This document shows, piece by piece, positions 34,387 through 43,490 of a DNA stretch of 64,000 bases. The position numbers and the translations under genes were made by a program. The first letter of the stretch is position 1; each line of letters opens with the position of its first letter. The DNA lies in NCBI RefSeq assembly GCF_040222385.1, contig NZ_JAVKDF010000028.1, positions 1 to 64,000 of the forward strand. Reading direction: 5' to 3'. A model generated the notes under the pieces. The model searched no databases. It saw only the letters and a list, made by a program, of their open reading frames with translations, and was not told where the DNA came from. This DNA comes from Imperialibacter sp040222385 (GTDB lineage: Bacteria; Bacteroidota; Bacteroidia; Cytophagales; Cyclobacteriaceae).

Positions 34387-34809
34387 ATGCAAATAAGTAT
34401 CGTTAACGGACCCAATCTGAACCTACTGGGAGTGCGTGAGAAAAGCATTTATGGTGCTCAGTCGTTTGAAACCTATTTCGAAGAACTCAAGAAAGCATTT
34501 CCATCTGTCGATTTGCAGTATTTTCAGTCAAACCACGAAGGGGAGCTGATCGACTATTTGCATAAAATTGGTTTTTCGCAGAAAGGCGTTGTGCTCAATG
34601 CAGGTGCGTTTACGCATACGTCGGTAGCGCTTGCCGATGCCATTGCTGCTATCGAAACACCGGTTTTGGAAGTTCACATCTCCAATATCTATGCCCGTGA
34701 GGCTTTTCGCCATCATAGCTATCTGACAAAGAATTGTGTAGGCATCATCAGCGGACTGGGGCTTACAGGCTACAAACTAGGAGTTCAATATCTGCTTGAT
34801 AATAAATGA
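34387..34809 (+). CDS. aroQ: Type II 3-dehydroquinate dehydratase
   Basis: A 140-residue flavodoxin-like enzyme of the shikimate pathway. GPNLNLLGVREKSIYG contains the catalytic Tyr loop region, FQSNHEGELIDYLH the Asn/Glu residues, LNAGAFTHTSVALADAI and EVHISNIYAREAFRHHSY the substrate site. It converts 3-dehydroquinate to 3-dehydroshikimate. Overlaps the next gene by 4 bases (ATGA). Confidence 0.95.
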   Translation: MQISIVNGPNLNLLGVREKSIYGAQSFETYFEELKKAFPSVDLQYFQSNHEGELIDYLHKIGFSQKGVVLNAGAFTHTSVALADAIAAIETPVLEVHISNIYAREAFRHHSYLTKNCVGIISGLGLTGYKLGVQYLLDNK

Positions 34810-35873
34810 GCCACATCTCCTTTTATCCGGGGCCGTCGAGGGTCAATGCAAAGGTGACTGAGTACTTCTATGATGCTTACATGGAAGGAATACTTTCCGA
34901 AAACCATCGGAGTGCTGCCTTTATGAAGCTCTTCAAAAAGACAAAGAAGCTGCTCAAACAAAAACTCGATGTGCCCGAAGACTACGAGATCATTTTCACT
35001 TCGTCAGCTACCGAATGCTGGGAGATTATTGCGCAGAGTTTGACTGCAAAAGCCAGCTTTCATGTGTATAACGGAGCGTTTGGTAATAAATGGTGTGAAT
35101 ATGCTGGAAAGCTTGGTATTGAAACCCATGCCGCTTCATTTGATATAGAAGATTCAATCCCCATAAAGTTACTTGCCGTTCCCGACGAGGCGGATGTTGT
35201 TTGTGTTACACAAAATGAAACGTCCAACGGCACGCAGGTAAGCGACGTGGAATTGACGATCCTGCGGAGGCAATTCTCTGACAGGCTTATTGCAGTGGAT
35301 GCCACCTCCAGCATGGCTGCCACCACGCTTCCTTTTCAGATGGCCGACGTTTGGTTTGCCTCCGTGCAAAAAGGCTTTGGGCTGCCTTCTGGCATGGGTG
35401 TTATGATCTTGTCGCCAGCTGCCGTGGCAAAGGCTGAGAAATTGAATGAGAACGATCACTACAACAGCCTTCTCTTTTCTATTGCCAATAGCAGAAAAGA
35501 CCAAACGCCCTATACGCCAAATATTTTAGGCATCTACCTGCTTTGCCGGCTTATGGAAGATAGAAGGCCGATTGAAGACGTAGGTAGAAAAGTAAAAAAC
35601 AGGTTTCTCGACTGGATGGATTTTCTGAACAAGTTTGATACATGGACACCGCTAGTAGAGAATGAATCGGTGCGTTCTACCACCGTCATACCATTGAAGG
35701 CTGAGCCGTCAGTGATAAAAGAGCTGCTGGAGAAGGCCTCTGATGCTGGGTTTACCCTCGGAAGTGGTTATGGTGAGTGGAAGGAAGACACTATACGAAT
35801 TGCCAACTTTCCTTCCATCAAGAAAAAAGAAATCCAATCTCTTCGCTTTTTCCTCAAGAAAAACTTTGATTAG
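34806..35873 (+). CDS. Class V aminotransferase (SerC-like)
   Basis: A 355-residue PLP-dependent aminotransferase. ISFYPGPSRVN at the start and ILSENHRS are typical of phosphoserine / alanine-glyoxylate aminotransferases. The PLP Lys is in WFASVQKGFGLPSGMG, and the PLP-contacting Asp in LIAVDATSSMA. It could be a serine-pathway SerC-type enzyme, but no serA is nearby and other substrates are possible. Translation is coupled to aroQ. Confidence 0.85.
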   Translation: MSHISFYPGPSRVNAKVTEYFYDAYMEGILSENHRSAAFMKLFKKTKKLLKQKLDVPEDYEIIFTSSATECWEIIAQSLTAKASFHVYNGAFGNKWCEYAGKLGIETHAASFDIEDSIPIKLLAVPDEADVVCVTQNETSNGTQVSDVELTILRRQFSDRLIAVDATSSMAATTLPFQMADVWFASVQKGFGLPSGMGVMILSPAAVAKAEKLNENDHYNSLLFSIANSRKDQTPYTPNILGIYLLCRLMEDRRPIEDVGRKVKNRFLDWMDFLNKFDTWTPLVENESVRSTTVIPLKAEPSVIKELLEKASDAGFTLGSGYGEWKEDTIRIANFPSIKKKEIQSLRFFLKKNFD

Positions 35874-35919
35874 CTGATTCAGAGAGCAAAATTTGCGCTC
35901 CCAATTTTTCATAAGGAAA

Positions 35920-36495
35920 ATGTTCAGCTTCAAAGAAATTCTTTCTGTTTCTCTTATCCTCTTTTCTGTTATCGATATCCTTGGTAGCATTCCCATCATT
36001 GTGTCGCTCAGGCAGAAGGTGGGCCATATACAGTCAGAAAAAGCTACGTTGGCTTCAGGAGTTTTGATGATCGTTTTTCTCTTTCTGGGAGAGAAAATTC
36101 TTGGCCTTTTTGGTGTTGATATCAGCTCATTTGCTATTGCCGGAGCGCTGGTGATTTTCATCATTGGTTTGGAAATGATTCTTGGGGTAGAGTTCTTTAA
36201 ACACGAGCAAATAGAGGGAGGAGCTACATCCAGCTCCATTGTGCCCATTGCTTTCCCACTCATTGCTGGTGCCGGCACCATGACAACCCTGCTTTCCCTC
36301 AGGGCCGAGTACTCGCTACCGAATATTCTGGTGGGCATCGTGGTCAACCTGCTGTTCGTTTATCTGGTGTTAAAAACTACCAACTGGCTCGAACGTAAAC
36401 TGGGCAAGGCTGGGCTCAACATCCTTCGGAAGGTATTTGGGATCATCTTGCTTTCGATAGCCATCAAACTGATTAAAACCAATCTGCTGACATGA
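35920..36495 (+). CDS. MarC family membrane protein
   Basis: A 191-residue inner-membrane protein with about six transmembrane helices, UPF0056/MarC family. MFSFKEILSVSLILFSVIDILGSIP and GAGTMTTLLSLRAEYS are family features. Start ATG 35920 is chosen over an in-frame upstream TTG. Its function is not established; the old link to multiple antibiotic resistance is disputed. It overlaps rnhA by 4 bases. Confidence 0.88.
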   Translation: MFSFKEILSVSLILFSVIDILGSIPIIVSLRQKVGHIQSEKATLASGVLMIVFLFLGEKILGLFGVDISSFAIAGALVIFIIGLEMILGVEFFKHEQIEGGATSSSIVPIAFPLIAGAGTMTTLLSLRAEYSLPNILVGIVVNLLFVYLVLKTTNWLERKLGKAGLNILRKVFGIILLSIAIKLIKTNLLT

Positions 36496-36950
36496 AGGTA
36501 ATTATGTACACCGACGGCGCAGCAAAAGGCAATCCCGGCCCTGGTGGATATGGCACAGTGTTGCTGCACAAAGAGCTCAGGAAGGAGCTAAGTCAAGGAT
36601 ACAGGCTGACTACGAACAACAGAATGGAGCTGCTGGCTGTCATCAGAGGACTACAGGCACTCAAAAGGCCGGGCGTGCAGGTGGATGTATATTCCGACTC
36701 ACAGTATGTGGTGAATTCAGTGGAAAAAGGCTGGCTGGCAGGCTGGGTGAAAAAAGGGTTTAAGGGAAAGAAGAATCAGGATCTTTGGGAGGAGTATTTA
36801 AAAGCTTCATCACCTCATAAAGTGAAGTTTCACTGGGTGAAGGGCCATGCAGGTAACGTAGAGAATGAGAGGTGTGATCAGCTAGCAGTGCAAAGCGCTG
36901 AAGCTCCGCACTTGCTAGTTGACCAAGGATTCGAGGATTCTACTACTTAA
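36492..36950 (+). CDS. rnhA: Ribonuclease HI
   Basis: A 152-residue RNase H. The carboxylate catalytic set is visible: MYTDGAAKGNPGPGGYG (Asp), NRMELLAVIRGL (Glu), VYSDSQYVVNSV (Asp), and NERCDQLA (Asp). It degrades RNA in RNA-DNA hybrids. Standard length without extra domains. Last gene of the aroQ-aminotransferase-marC-rnhA run. Confidence 0.94.
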   Translation: MKVIMYTDGAAKGNPGPGGYGTVLLHKELRKELSQGYRLTTNNRMELLAVIRGLQALKRPGVQVDVYSDSQYVVNSVEKGWLAGWVKKGFKGKKNQDLWEEYLKASSPHKVKFHWVKGHAGNVENERCDQLAVQSAEAPHLLVDQGFEDSTT

Positions 36951-36961
36951 ACTTACGACTA

Positions 36962-37444
36962 CTAAAGTTTCTTGATTCTGATAAATTCCAGGGCCTCCTC
37001 GAAGCTGCTCTTGTTCAATTTTAAGCTTAGCTCTGCCTTCAGTGTTTCGATAGTGTCCAATGGAAGGCCTGTTTTTGAGCACAATTGCTGTGCGTTGTAT
37101 CCTTTGGCCGATAGCTCCAAAATAGTCGACTCATCAGTTGTGAGCCATTGTGATGCAGCCCTCAGGTTGCTTTCCAGTCTTAAATTTTCAATGATCAGTT
37201 CCTCGATAAGCGAGGCCATTTCATGCTCTGAGAACATATCACTTAGGATGTCGTTCTCGTCCAGATCAATATAGAAGTCTTCGTGGCCCACTTTCAAATA
37301 GATATATTTTTTATCATCGTCGTCTTTTTCTACCAAACGAGCTTCAAACATTCCTTTTCTTTTGTAATTGGTAATCAGCCCTATTACAGATGAGCTTTTA
37401 AGATCATCCGCAATTGGTTTATCATTGTTGATTTCAGGTTGCAT
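36962..37444 (-). CDS. Hypothetical protein with LuxR-like C-terminal helices
   Basis: A 160-residue soluble protein. The C-terminal third (LTTDESTILELSAKGYNAQQLCSKTGLPLDTIETLKAELSLKL region, about residues 102-147) has the spacing of a LuxR-type DNA-binding helix-turn-helix. The N-terminal part is acidic and strand-rich. It could be a small transcription factor; no sensing domain is evident. Convergent with rnhA. Confidence 0.6.
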   Translation of the reverse strand: MQPEINNDKPIADDLKSSSVIGLITNYKRKGMFEARLVEKDDDDKKYIYLKVGHEDFYIDLDENDILSDMFSEHEMASLIEELIIENLRLESNLRAASQWLTTDESTILELSAKGYNAQQLCSKTGLPLDTIETLKAELSLKLNKSSFEEALEFIRIKKL

Positions 37445-37608
37445 GGCCTCACGGGGGTTAGAAGTTAGTAGTTCGACATTTTCAGAAACCCCAATGATTG
37501 CTCAGGTCATTTTTCGGCTGCTTTACTTTTTCCAGGTATCGCTTCCGAACAGGATTTCTGCTGTCATTTTTGTACGCATCGAAGTACCCAAGAATAACAC
37601 GGAGTTCT

Positions 37609-37631
37609 ATACCTATTTTTAGGTATTTTTA
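37609..37631. terminator. Small hairpin with T tract in an intergenic gap
   Basis: ATACCT (37609-37614) and AGGTAT (37621-37626) enclose a T-rich loop and are followed by a T run. The hairpin lies in the 281-base gap between divergent genes, upstream of both, so its role as a terminator is doubtful. Nothing else is seen in the gap. Confidence 0.3.
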
Positions 37632-37725
37632 GCAGTGAAAATCTTTTTTAGCCTTTCAAACAGTGATTTTACCAGCTGCAAATGAGTGTATCACGGAAGG
37701 TGTGAGGTGTTGACAGGGATATCGT

Positions 37726-38436
37726 ATGGGAAATAACTTCTTTCAATTCAAGCAATTCAGGATCAATCAGGATGGTGCGGCCATGAAGGTGAGCACTGAG
37801 GGCTGCCTGTTAGGAGCTATTGCCACCTGTGGTGGCGATGCCAGTGTTCTGGATATTGGCTCCGGCACGGGGCTGCTGGCTTTAATGATCGCTCAACGAA
37901 CGAATGGAAAAATAACGTCGGTTGAAGCTGACGGGGAGGCAGCTGCACAGGCGCTTCGAAATGTGGAAAGCAGTCCATGGAGGGAAAGAGTGAATATCGT
38001 CAACACTACCATTCAGGTTTTTGCTGAAGAAGCTCCCGAGTGTTTCGACATGATTGTTTCCAATCCACCTTTTTATACCAACTACGTGCCATCCGATGAC
38101 GTCAGAAGAAAGCTGGCGATGCATACTTATAGCCTTTCAATGAAGGACCTGGCTGCTGTTGTCGGTAAGCTGCTAATGCCGGAGGGAAGGTTTTATGTGA
38201 TCTATCCCGCCTACGAGGCAGGACTGTTTGCCCAAACGGCCAAACTACAAGGGCTGCATCCGTTAGAAAACCACATCATCAGAAACAAGGAAGGAGGCTC
38301 GATATTCAGAATGATCACCTGCTATGCGAAAACTGAAGCCAAGACAACACAAAGTGAACTGGTAATACGAGATGACTCAAATGCCTATACCGCAGCCTTT
38401 AAAAAGCTGCTGGCACCGTATTACCTGAATTTATGA
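37726..38436 (+). CDS. tRNA1(Val) adenine(37)-N6-methyltransferase-like
   Basis: A 236-residue SAM-dependent N6-adenine methyltransferase of the TrmN6/YfiC type. MKVSTEGCLLGA and VLDIGSGTGLLALMIAQR are the SAM site; MIVSNPPFYTNY is the NPPF catalytic motif. In E. coli this enzyme methylates A37 of tRNA1Val. The N-terminal FFQFKQFRINQDGAAMKV is the typical opening of this family. Convergent with the next gene. Confidence 0.9.
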   Translation: MGNNFFQFKQFRINQDGAAMKVSTEGCLLGAIATCGGDASVLDIGSGTGLLALMIAQRTNGKITSVEADGEAAAQALRNVESSPWRERVNIVNTTIQVFAEEAPECFDMIVSNPPFYTNYVPSDDVRRKLAMHTYSLSMKDLAAVVGKLLMPEGRFYVIYPAYEAGLFAQTAKLQGLHPLENHIIRNKEGGSIFRMITCYAKTEAKTTQSELVIRDDSNAYTAAFKKLLAPYYLNL

Positions 38437-38442
38437 CGGTTC

Positions 38443-39798
38443 CTATCCTTTGGCTGTTTCCATCAAGTCTATTTCCCTTTCACTGAATTCAAATCCCATG
38501 GCTTCCAGCTCCTTCAGCACAGGCTTATAAATTTCTCTCTTCGTGGGTATTTGCACACCACTCAGTTTGAACTCCCCATTCAAAATCATTTTGGCACCAA
38601 TGCCCAGAGGTAGCCCCACTGTTTTGGCCATGGCCGTATCGTTGGCATTGTCGCCCATTACCACCATGTACGACTGGATTTCTCTGGCCTGGTCGCCTTC
38701 CATAAAATCAAACTTGTGCCACATCACGATCATGTCCTTTTCGTCTTTGCGGGGCGTCCACTTTTTCTTGAGAATATGCTCCAGAATTTGTGCCGGAGTG
38801 CCTTCCTTCAGCCCAACCAATTCATCCTCAAACAGACCCAGCCACTTCAGCTTGTACATTTCTTCCGACTCCATATCAATATTCAAGTAATGGGCCAGTT
38901 TTAACTCGACAGAGTCGTGAGGGTTGAAATACAGGAAGGAATTGATGAACTGCCGGTGTGTCATTTCGTCGACTCTCTCCATTTTAAAGGAGTCGTCGGT
39001 GGCTCCGAGTTGAATGAAAATGTCCCAGGCCTTGCAGAACCCGGGCCTGCGCAGGGTGCCCCTGTAAAGTGTTTGGATGTCCTGAAGCTCATACGAATCG
39101 ACGTACTTCAGTGAATCCCTGTTGGCGTATCCTTCAAAATAGCCATGCCCGGGTATGTGGATGACTTCTGTGCGCCTGAACACCTTGTGATAGGGAATAT
39201 ACTTAAATCGCCCCTCCTGAATAAACTTCACAATGCCCTGCCCTGCCAGCACCACGTTGCGGGGGTTCCATGTAAATTTGTACTGCCATGGGTTGTCCTC
39301 CGTGGAAGGTGCCAGCAGGCCTCCGGTGAAGGTTTCGAACGCATGGAGCTTGTAGCCTTTGTCTTTGATCCGGTCAAGCACCTTCATGGCCGACATATGA
39401 TCGAGGCCAGGGTCGAGGCCCATTTCCATGACGCAAATAGCTCCTTTGGCTTTGAATTTTTCATCAAGCGCTTTGACGTCGTCGGAGACGTACGACGCCG
39501 TAATCATGTTGATGCCATGCTCTGCACACACTTCAGCCACGTGGATATGGAACTTGGCTGGAAGCATAGAAATGACCAGGTCGGATTGCGTTATTTCTTT
39601 GGTTTTTTGCTCCTGGTTAAAAATATCAAAAGAAATTACCTGTACGTTTTCAGCCGAACCAAACTTTTCACTTAAGAAGCCTACATCAAGATCGCCAATG
39701 CAAAGCTGCCAGTTGTTCTCTTTTAAGAGGCTAATGAGATAGTTGATTAAAGAGAAGGAAGATCTTCCGGCTCCGACTAACAGTATGCGCTTCGTCAT
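38443..39798 (-). CDS. Saccharopine-dehydrogenase-like NAD(P)-binding protein
   Basis: A 451-residue protein. ILLVGAGRSSFSLINYLI is a Rossmann motif with GxGxxxxxxxxL spacing. ASYVSDDVKALDEKFKAKGA and EMGLDPGLDHMSAMKVLD are characteristic of saccharopine dehydrogenase (glutamate-forming) and homospermidine-synthase relatives. The C-terminal half is the catalytic domain. Probable role in lysine metabolism, but the exact reaction is not set by the sequence. Divergent from cdd. Confidence 0.87.
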   Translation of the reverse strand: MTKRILLVGAGRSSFSLINYLISLLKENNWQLCIGDLDVGFLSEKFGSAENVQVISFDIFNQEQKTKEITQSDLVISMLPAKFHIHVAEVCAEHGINMITASYVSDDVKALDEKFKAKGAICVMEMGLDPGLDHMSAMKVLDRIKDKGYKLHAFETFTGGLLAPSTEDNPWQYKFTWNPRNVVLAGQGIVKFIQEGRFKYIPYHKVFRRTEVIHIPGHGYFEGYANRDSLKYVDSYELQDIQTLYRGTLRRPGFCKAWDIFIQLGATDDSFKMERVDEMTHRQFINSFLYFNPHDSVELKLAHYLNIDMESEEMYKLKWLGLFEDELVGLKEGTPAQILEHILKKKWTPRKDEKDMIVMWHKFDFMEGDQAREIQSYMVVMGDNANDTAMAKTVGLPLGIGAKMILNGEFKLSGVQIPTKREIYKPVLKELEAMGFEFSEREIDLMETAKG

Positions 39799-39902
39799 GT
39801 ATATTTTTGGGTTAAATCGCTCGAAAATTAGCCGATTTGGTGGAGGCTTTAAAACTTTTTCAACAATAAATCAGTATAATGCTGTCCATCGAATATGTAT
39901 AC

Positions 39903-40382
39903 ATGAGAAGAACGGGCAAAGTAGAAATCGATTATACAATCGTGTCATTAAAGGAGCTCAGCAAAGAAGAGGCAGCGCTAATGGAAAGCGCCTTGCAGGC
40001 ACGCTTTACTGCACACGCCCCTTATTCCAACTTTCAGGTGGGGGCGGCGGCATTGCTGGCTGACGGCACAGTGGTCGTCGGTTCCAATCAGGAAAACCGT
40101 TCCTTCCCTGCAGGGCTTTGCGCTGAGAGGGTTTGCCTGTATCACGCTTCCTCCAATTACCCAGATACGCCTATTGAAATGCTGACCGTTGTCGCTTTTC
40201 CGGCAAAGTCGGAGGTGGCGGAACCAGCTCACCCGTGTGGAGGCTGCCGACAGGTGATGATGGAAATGCAGCATAAGCAACACCGTCCGTTCAGGCTGCT
40301 ATTGCTTTACCCCAACGATGAAGTGCTGGTGCTCGAAAAAGCCAGTGATTTGATGCCGTTTCCTTTTGAGTCCGAAATTTGA
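39903..40382 (+). CDS. cdd: Cytidine deaminase
   Basis: A 159-residue zinc deaminase (an upstream in-frame ATG at 39879 would add 8 residues). APYSNFQVGAAALL starts the fold; Cys and Glu in LCAERVCL and two Cys in HPCGGCRQVM are the zinc site and proton shuttle. It deaminates cytidine and deoxycytidine in pyrimidine salvage. The stop is directly next to the stop of the convergent SDR gene. Confidence 0.92.
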   Translation: MRRTGKVEIDYTIVSLKELSKEEAALMESALQARFTAHAPYSNFQVGAAALLADGTVVVGSNQENRSFPAGLCAERVCLYHASSNYPDTPIEMLTVVAFPAKSEVAEPAHPCGGCRQVMMEMQHKQHRPFRLLLLYPNDEVLVLEKASDLMPFPFESEI

Positions 40383-41135
40383 TCAAGGTTCTCTGTGCAC
40401 CATGGTGGCGCTTGCCTGGGCGGTCGGGAATAGGACGATGTCGCTTAGCAGCACATGAGGAGGCCTGGTAACCACATACTTGATAACATCCGCCACGTCA
40501 TCGCCTGTCAGAGGTTTCATTCCCTTGTAAACCTGTTTGGCTTTTTCTTCGTCGCCTTTGAAGCGAACTAGCGAAAACTCGGTTTCCACCAGGCCGGGGT
40601 GAATGCCTGTTACTCGAATGCCGTAAGGGTTCAGATCCAGTCGCATTCCGTTGGTGATGGCATCTACGGCATGCTTGCTGGCGCAATACACATTGCCTTT
40701 TGGATACACCTCTTTCCCGGCAATTGACCCAATGTTTACAATAAAACCCGACTTTTTTTCTACCATACCAGGGATGATGGCCTTGCTTACATAAAGCAAC
40801 CCCTTCACATTAATGTCAATCATGTCGTCCCAGTCCTTCGTGCTGCCCTCATGAATAACATCCATGCCATGCGCATTGCCGGCATTATTGATAAGCACAT
40901 CGATATCTCTCCAGTTCGATGGCAGCGACTCAATAGCCTGGTTCACGGCCCGCTGATCTCTTACATCGAAGCTCAGTACGTGCACATCAGTTTCGGTTCG
41001 CAGGTTGTGCGCCAGCTCCTCCAGCTTGTCTCTTCGCCTTCCGCAAATGATCAGATAAAACTGGTCAGCAAGGTAATGAGCAGTAGATTTTCCTATGCCT
41101 GAAGTGGCGCCGGTGATAAGGGCAATTTTTTTCAT
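40383..41135 (-). CDS. Short-chain dehydrogenase/reductase (YdfG-like)
   Basis: A 250-residue classical SDR. ITGATSGIGKSTAHYLA is the cofactor motif, VLINNAGNAHG the structural NNAG, SIAGKEVYPKGNVYCASKHAVDA the catalytic Ser-Tyr-Lys set. It resembles YdfG-type NADP-dependent enzymes acting on 3-hydroxy acids or serine. Substrate not certain. Confidence 0.9.
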   Translation of the reverse strand: MKKIALITGATSGIGKSTAHYLADQFYLIICGRRRDKLEELAHNLRTETDVHVLSFDVRDQRAVNQAIESLPSNWRDIDVLINNAGNAHGMDVIHEGSTKDWDDMIDINVKGLLYVSKAIIPGMVEKKSGFIVNIGSIAGKEVYPKGNVYCASKHAVDAITNGMRLDLNPYGIRVTGIHPGLVETEFSLVRFKGDEEKAKQVYKGMKPLTGDDVADVIKYVVTRPPHVLLSDIVLFPTAQASATMVHREP

Positions 41136-41270
41136 AGAGCTAGCATGCTTTTGTGAGTAAACAGCGGCAATTAAAGATATAGAGACCTAAACTTCAACCA
41201 AATGGCACATAGCCTGCCACAATCAGTGGACAAATAGTCGCTGAAAGTTGAGAGTGGTCATCGGGGCAAA

Positions 41271-42008
41271 TTAAGATGGGCCACCTTCGAAGGTGATGTA
41301 AAGAGTCAGATTGTGAGGTGAAACCCGCTTTAGCGGATCGTTGTACTTGTTGACGTCGTTAGTCAGGATATTGGAGATTCCCCAGGAGTAGCGAATTTCC
41401 GGGGCGAACTTGAACAGCGGGTAGTAGAGGTCGAAGCCAACACCGGCTTCCAGGGCTACAGAAGTGCTTTTGGTGAGCAAACGCTCGCTGGCGTCTGCTT
41501 TGTCGTCTTTTCCACGGGCCTCAATGGTAGGAGTGATGCCGCCTATCAGGTACATGCCAATATTATCACGCCTCACTGATCGGTATTTCAGCAGCATAGG
41601 CAACTCCACCGTGGTGGCGTCAACCAGCTGCTCCAGTGTGTTTCCTGTCACCGACCGATAAAGTAGTTTGTTTTCGTAGAATCCAACGGTGATCAAAAAC
41701 CGGAAATCGAGGTATTGCATCACCCTCATGTTGGAAATAAAGCCAATTTTGAAGCCGCCCAGGCTGTGAGGAACTACCGAATGAAGCGTGTCATCGGCAG
41801 CAAAGGCATCGGAATATTGAATGGCATATCGGGAACTGTGCAGACCCATTCCAAATCCATAGTGAAGAAACTTTTCAGTGTAGTTGGGCAGGTTGATGAC
41901 AGTGCTGTGCTGCGCTACGGATGACGAAGCAAGGCTAAGCAGCAAAATAATTATTGCTACTTGATGCCGGTATAAATGGAGCAAATGCCGAAGGTTTGTG
42001 GTTTGCAT
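41271..42008 (-). CDS. porT: PorT-like outer-membrane protein (type IX secretion)
   Basis: A 245-residue protein with an N-terminal membrane/signal segment (VAIIILLLSLASSSVAQ) and an eight-stranded beta-barrel-like remainder: GFGMGLHSSRYAIQY, LDFRFLITVGFYENKLLY, VELPMLLKYRSVR, FAPEIRYSWG. This matches PorT/SprT, needed for type IX secretion and gliding in Bacteroidota. Its place right after ubiE and near engB is the conserved context. The start lies 52 bases inside the end of ubiE; a shorter start is possible. Confidence 0.85.
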   Translation of the reverse strand: MQTTNLRHLLHLYRHQVAIIILLLSLASSSVAQHSTVINLPNYTEKFLHYGFGMGLHSSRYAIQYSDAFAADDTLHSVVPHSLGGFKIGFISNMRVMQYLDFRFLITVGFYENKLLYRSVTGNTLEQLVDATTVELPMLLKYRSVRRDNIGMYLIGGITPTIEARGKDDKADASERLLTKSTSVALEAGVGFDLYYPLFKFAPEIRYSWGISNILTNDVNKYNDPLKRVSPHNLTLYITFEGGPS

Positions 42009-42679
42009 ATTGTTTTTTTGAACCCAACCCGATCCAGTATGTTAGTAAACAGCGCCCCGTCGGGAAACGCTTTTACCGACTCGGGAAGGTATGTATATGC
42101 CGCCCGGTCTTTGGAAATCATTCTGCCGATAATAGGCAATATGTACTTAAAATAAAAGCTATAAAGCTGCTTCATAGGAAAGCGGGTGGGTTTTGAAAAT
42201 TCCAGCACCACCACTTTTCCTCCTGGTTTCAGCACCCGCCACATATCGGCCAGCCCTTTTTCCAGGTTTTCGAAGTTCCTTACCCCAAAGGCAACGATCA
42301 CCGCATCGAAGGTATTGTCATCGAAGAGCAACTTTTCTGAATCACCCATCTGAAGTTCAACTTTGTCTTCCAGCTTCATGCGGGCGATTTTCTTCTTGCC
42401 CATGGCCAGCATGCCCTCCGAAATGTCGACACCAATTACTTTGTCGGGTTTCAATGAAAGGGCTTCAATAGCGAAATCGCCGGTGCCCGTAGCGATGTCG
42501 AGTATTTGCTTTGGCTTGATCTCTTTCAGCTCCCGAACAGCTTTTTTTCTCCAAACGATATCGATGCCAAGGCTGAGGAAGTGATTAAGGAAATCGTATC
42601 TGCGGCTAATGTTGTTGAACATTTCAGCCACCTGAGCTTTCTTGCTTCCTTCCTTTTCTTTGTAGGGTACTACGGTCAT
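41957..42679 (-). CDS. ubiE: Demethylmenaquinone methyltransferase
   Basis: A 240-residue SAM-dependent methyltransferase (UbiE/MenG). MFNNISRRYDFLNHFLSLGIDIVWR, LDIATGTGDFAIEAL, RNFENLEKGLADMWRVLKPGGK and LEFSKPTRFPMKQLYSFYF are family hallmarks. It makes menaquinone, the usual respiratory quinone of the phylum. The final 52 bases overlap porT, so translation is probably coupled. Confidence 0.95.
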   Translation of the reverse strand: MTVVPYKEKEGSKKAQVAEMFNNISRRYDFLNHFLSLGIDIVWRKKAVRELKEIKPKQILDIATGTGDFAIEALSLKPDKVIGVDISEGMLAMGKKKIARMKLEDKVELQMGDSEKLLFDDNTFDAVIVAFGVRNFENLEKGLADMWRVLKPGGKVVVLEFSKPTRFPMKQLYSFYFKYILPIIGRMISKDRAAYTYLPESVKAFPDGALFTNILDRVGFKKTICKPQTFGICSIYTGIK

Positions 42680-42782
42680 CTAGTGCAAATAATTGTCAAT
42701 AAAACCAGTAAAAGGCCAATGAATGAGGGAACTGGTGTGCGAAACTTTTCGCAAGTATACTGCAAACCTTGCGTTTTTAAAA

Positions 42783-42810
42783 TTTGTTCTCAGCAGGGTT
42801 TGTATCTTTG
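42783..42810 (+). promoter_or_regulatory. Bacteroidota-type promoter for engB
   Basis: TTTG (42783-42786) and TATCTTTG (42803-42810), with 16 bases between, match the -33 TTG and -7 TAnnTTTG elements of the major sigma factor of this phylum. The start codon of engB is 16 bases downstream, so the leader would be very short. Confidence 0.6.
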
Positions 42811-42825
42811 CCAAAATTTCAAAAA

Positions 42826-43437
42826 ATGCGGATTGATACAGCCACTTTTCTGGCAAGCTATGCCAACGTTAATACCTGCCCGGAATCCGAGCTGCCCGAG
42901 TATGCTTTCATCGGGCGAAGCAACGTCGGCAAGTCGTCGCTGATCAACATGCTGACCAACCACAGTAAATTGGCCAAAACGTCGTCAAAGCCAGGAAAGA
43001 CACAGTTGCTCAACCAATTCTTGATCAACGATTCGTGGCTGCTGATGGACATGCCGGGCTATGGCTGGGCCAAAGTAAGCAAAACTGAAAAGGCCAAGTG
43101 GGAGATCATGAACCAGCAATACTTGCTGGAAAGGAAGAACCTGTGCAACCTGTTTGTGCTCATCGATTCGAGGCTGCCTCCGCAAAAAATTGACCTGGAG
43201 TTTCTCAACTGGGCAGGGGAGAATGAAATACCACTATCAATTGTGTTCACCAAAGCCGATAAACAATCGAAAAACCACACCCAATCTTCAGTAGCGGCCT
43301 TTATGAGGGAATTGAAGAAGTATTGGATTTTCCTTCCTCCATCGTTCGTAACCTCCGCAGAAGACAAGCGGGGAAAGGAAGAATTGCTCGGATATATAGA
43401 AGAAGCCAATGGGCTTTTTATGCAAAAAAGTGATTAA
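42826..43437 (+). CDS. engB: Ribosome-biogenesis GTP-binding protein YihA/EngB
   Basis: A 203-residue TRAFAC GTPase. G1 is FIGRSNVGKSSLIN, G2 lies around SSKPGKTQLLNQF, G3 is LMDMPGYGWA, G4 is IVFTKADK, G5 is TSAEDKRG. The chosen ATG (42826) follows a good promoter; the upstream 14 residues of the longer ORF look spurious. Required for 50S assembly in many bacteria. Conserved neighbour of ubiE and porT. Confidence 0.94.
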   Translation: MRIDTATFLASYANVNTCPESELPEYAFIGRSNVGKSSLINMLTNHSKLAKTSSKPGKTQLLNQFLINDSWLLMDMPGYGWAKVSKTEKAKWEIMNQQYLLERKNLCNLFVLIDSRLPPQKIDLEFLNWAGENEIPLSIVFTKADKQSKNHTQSSVAAFMRELKKYWIFLPPSFVTSAEDKRGKEELLGYIEEANGLFMQKSD

Positions 43438-43490
43438 GCGTTGAATGGTGAGATTAAAATATCTAAAATTGCGCCCACAAACTGACAAAT

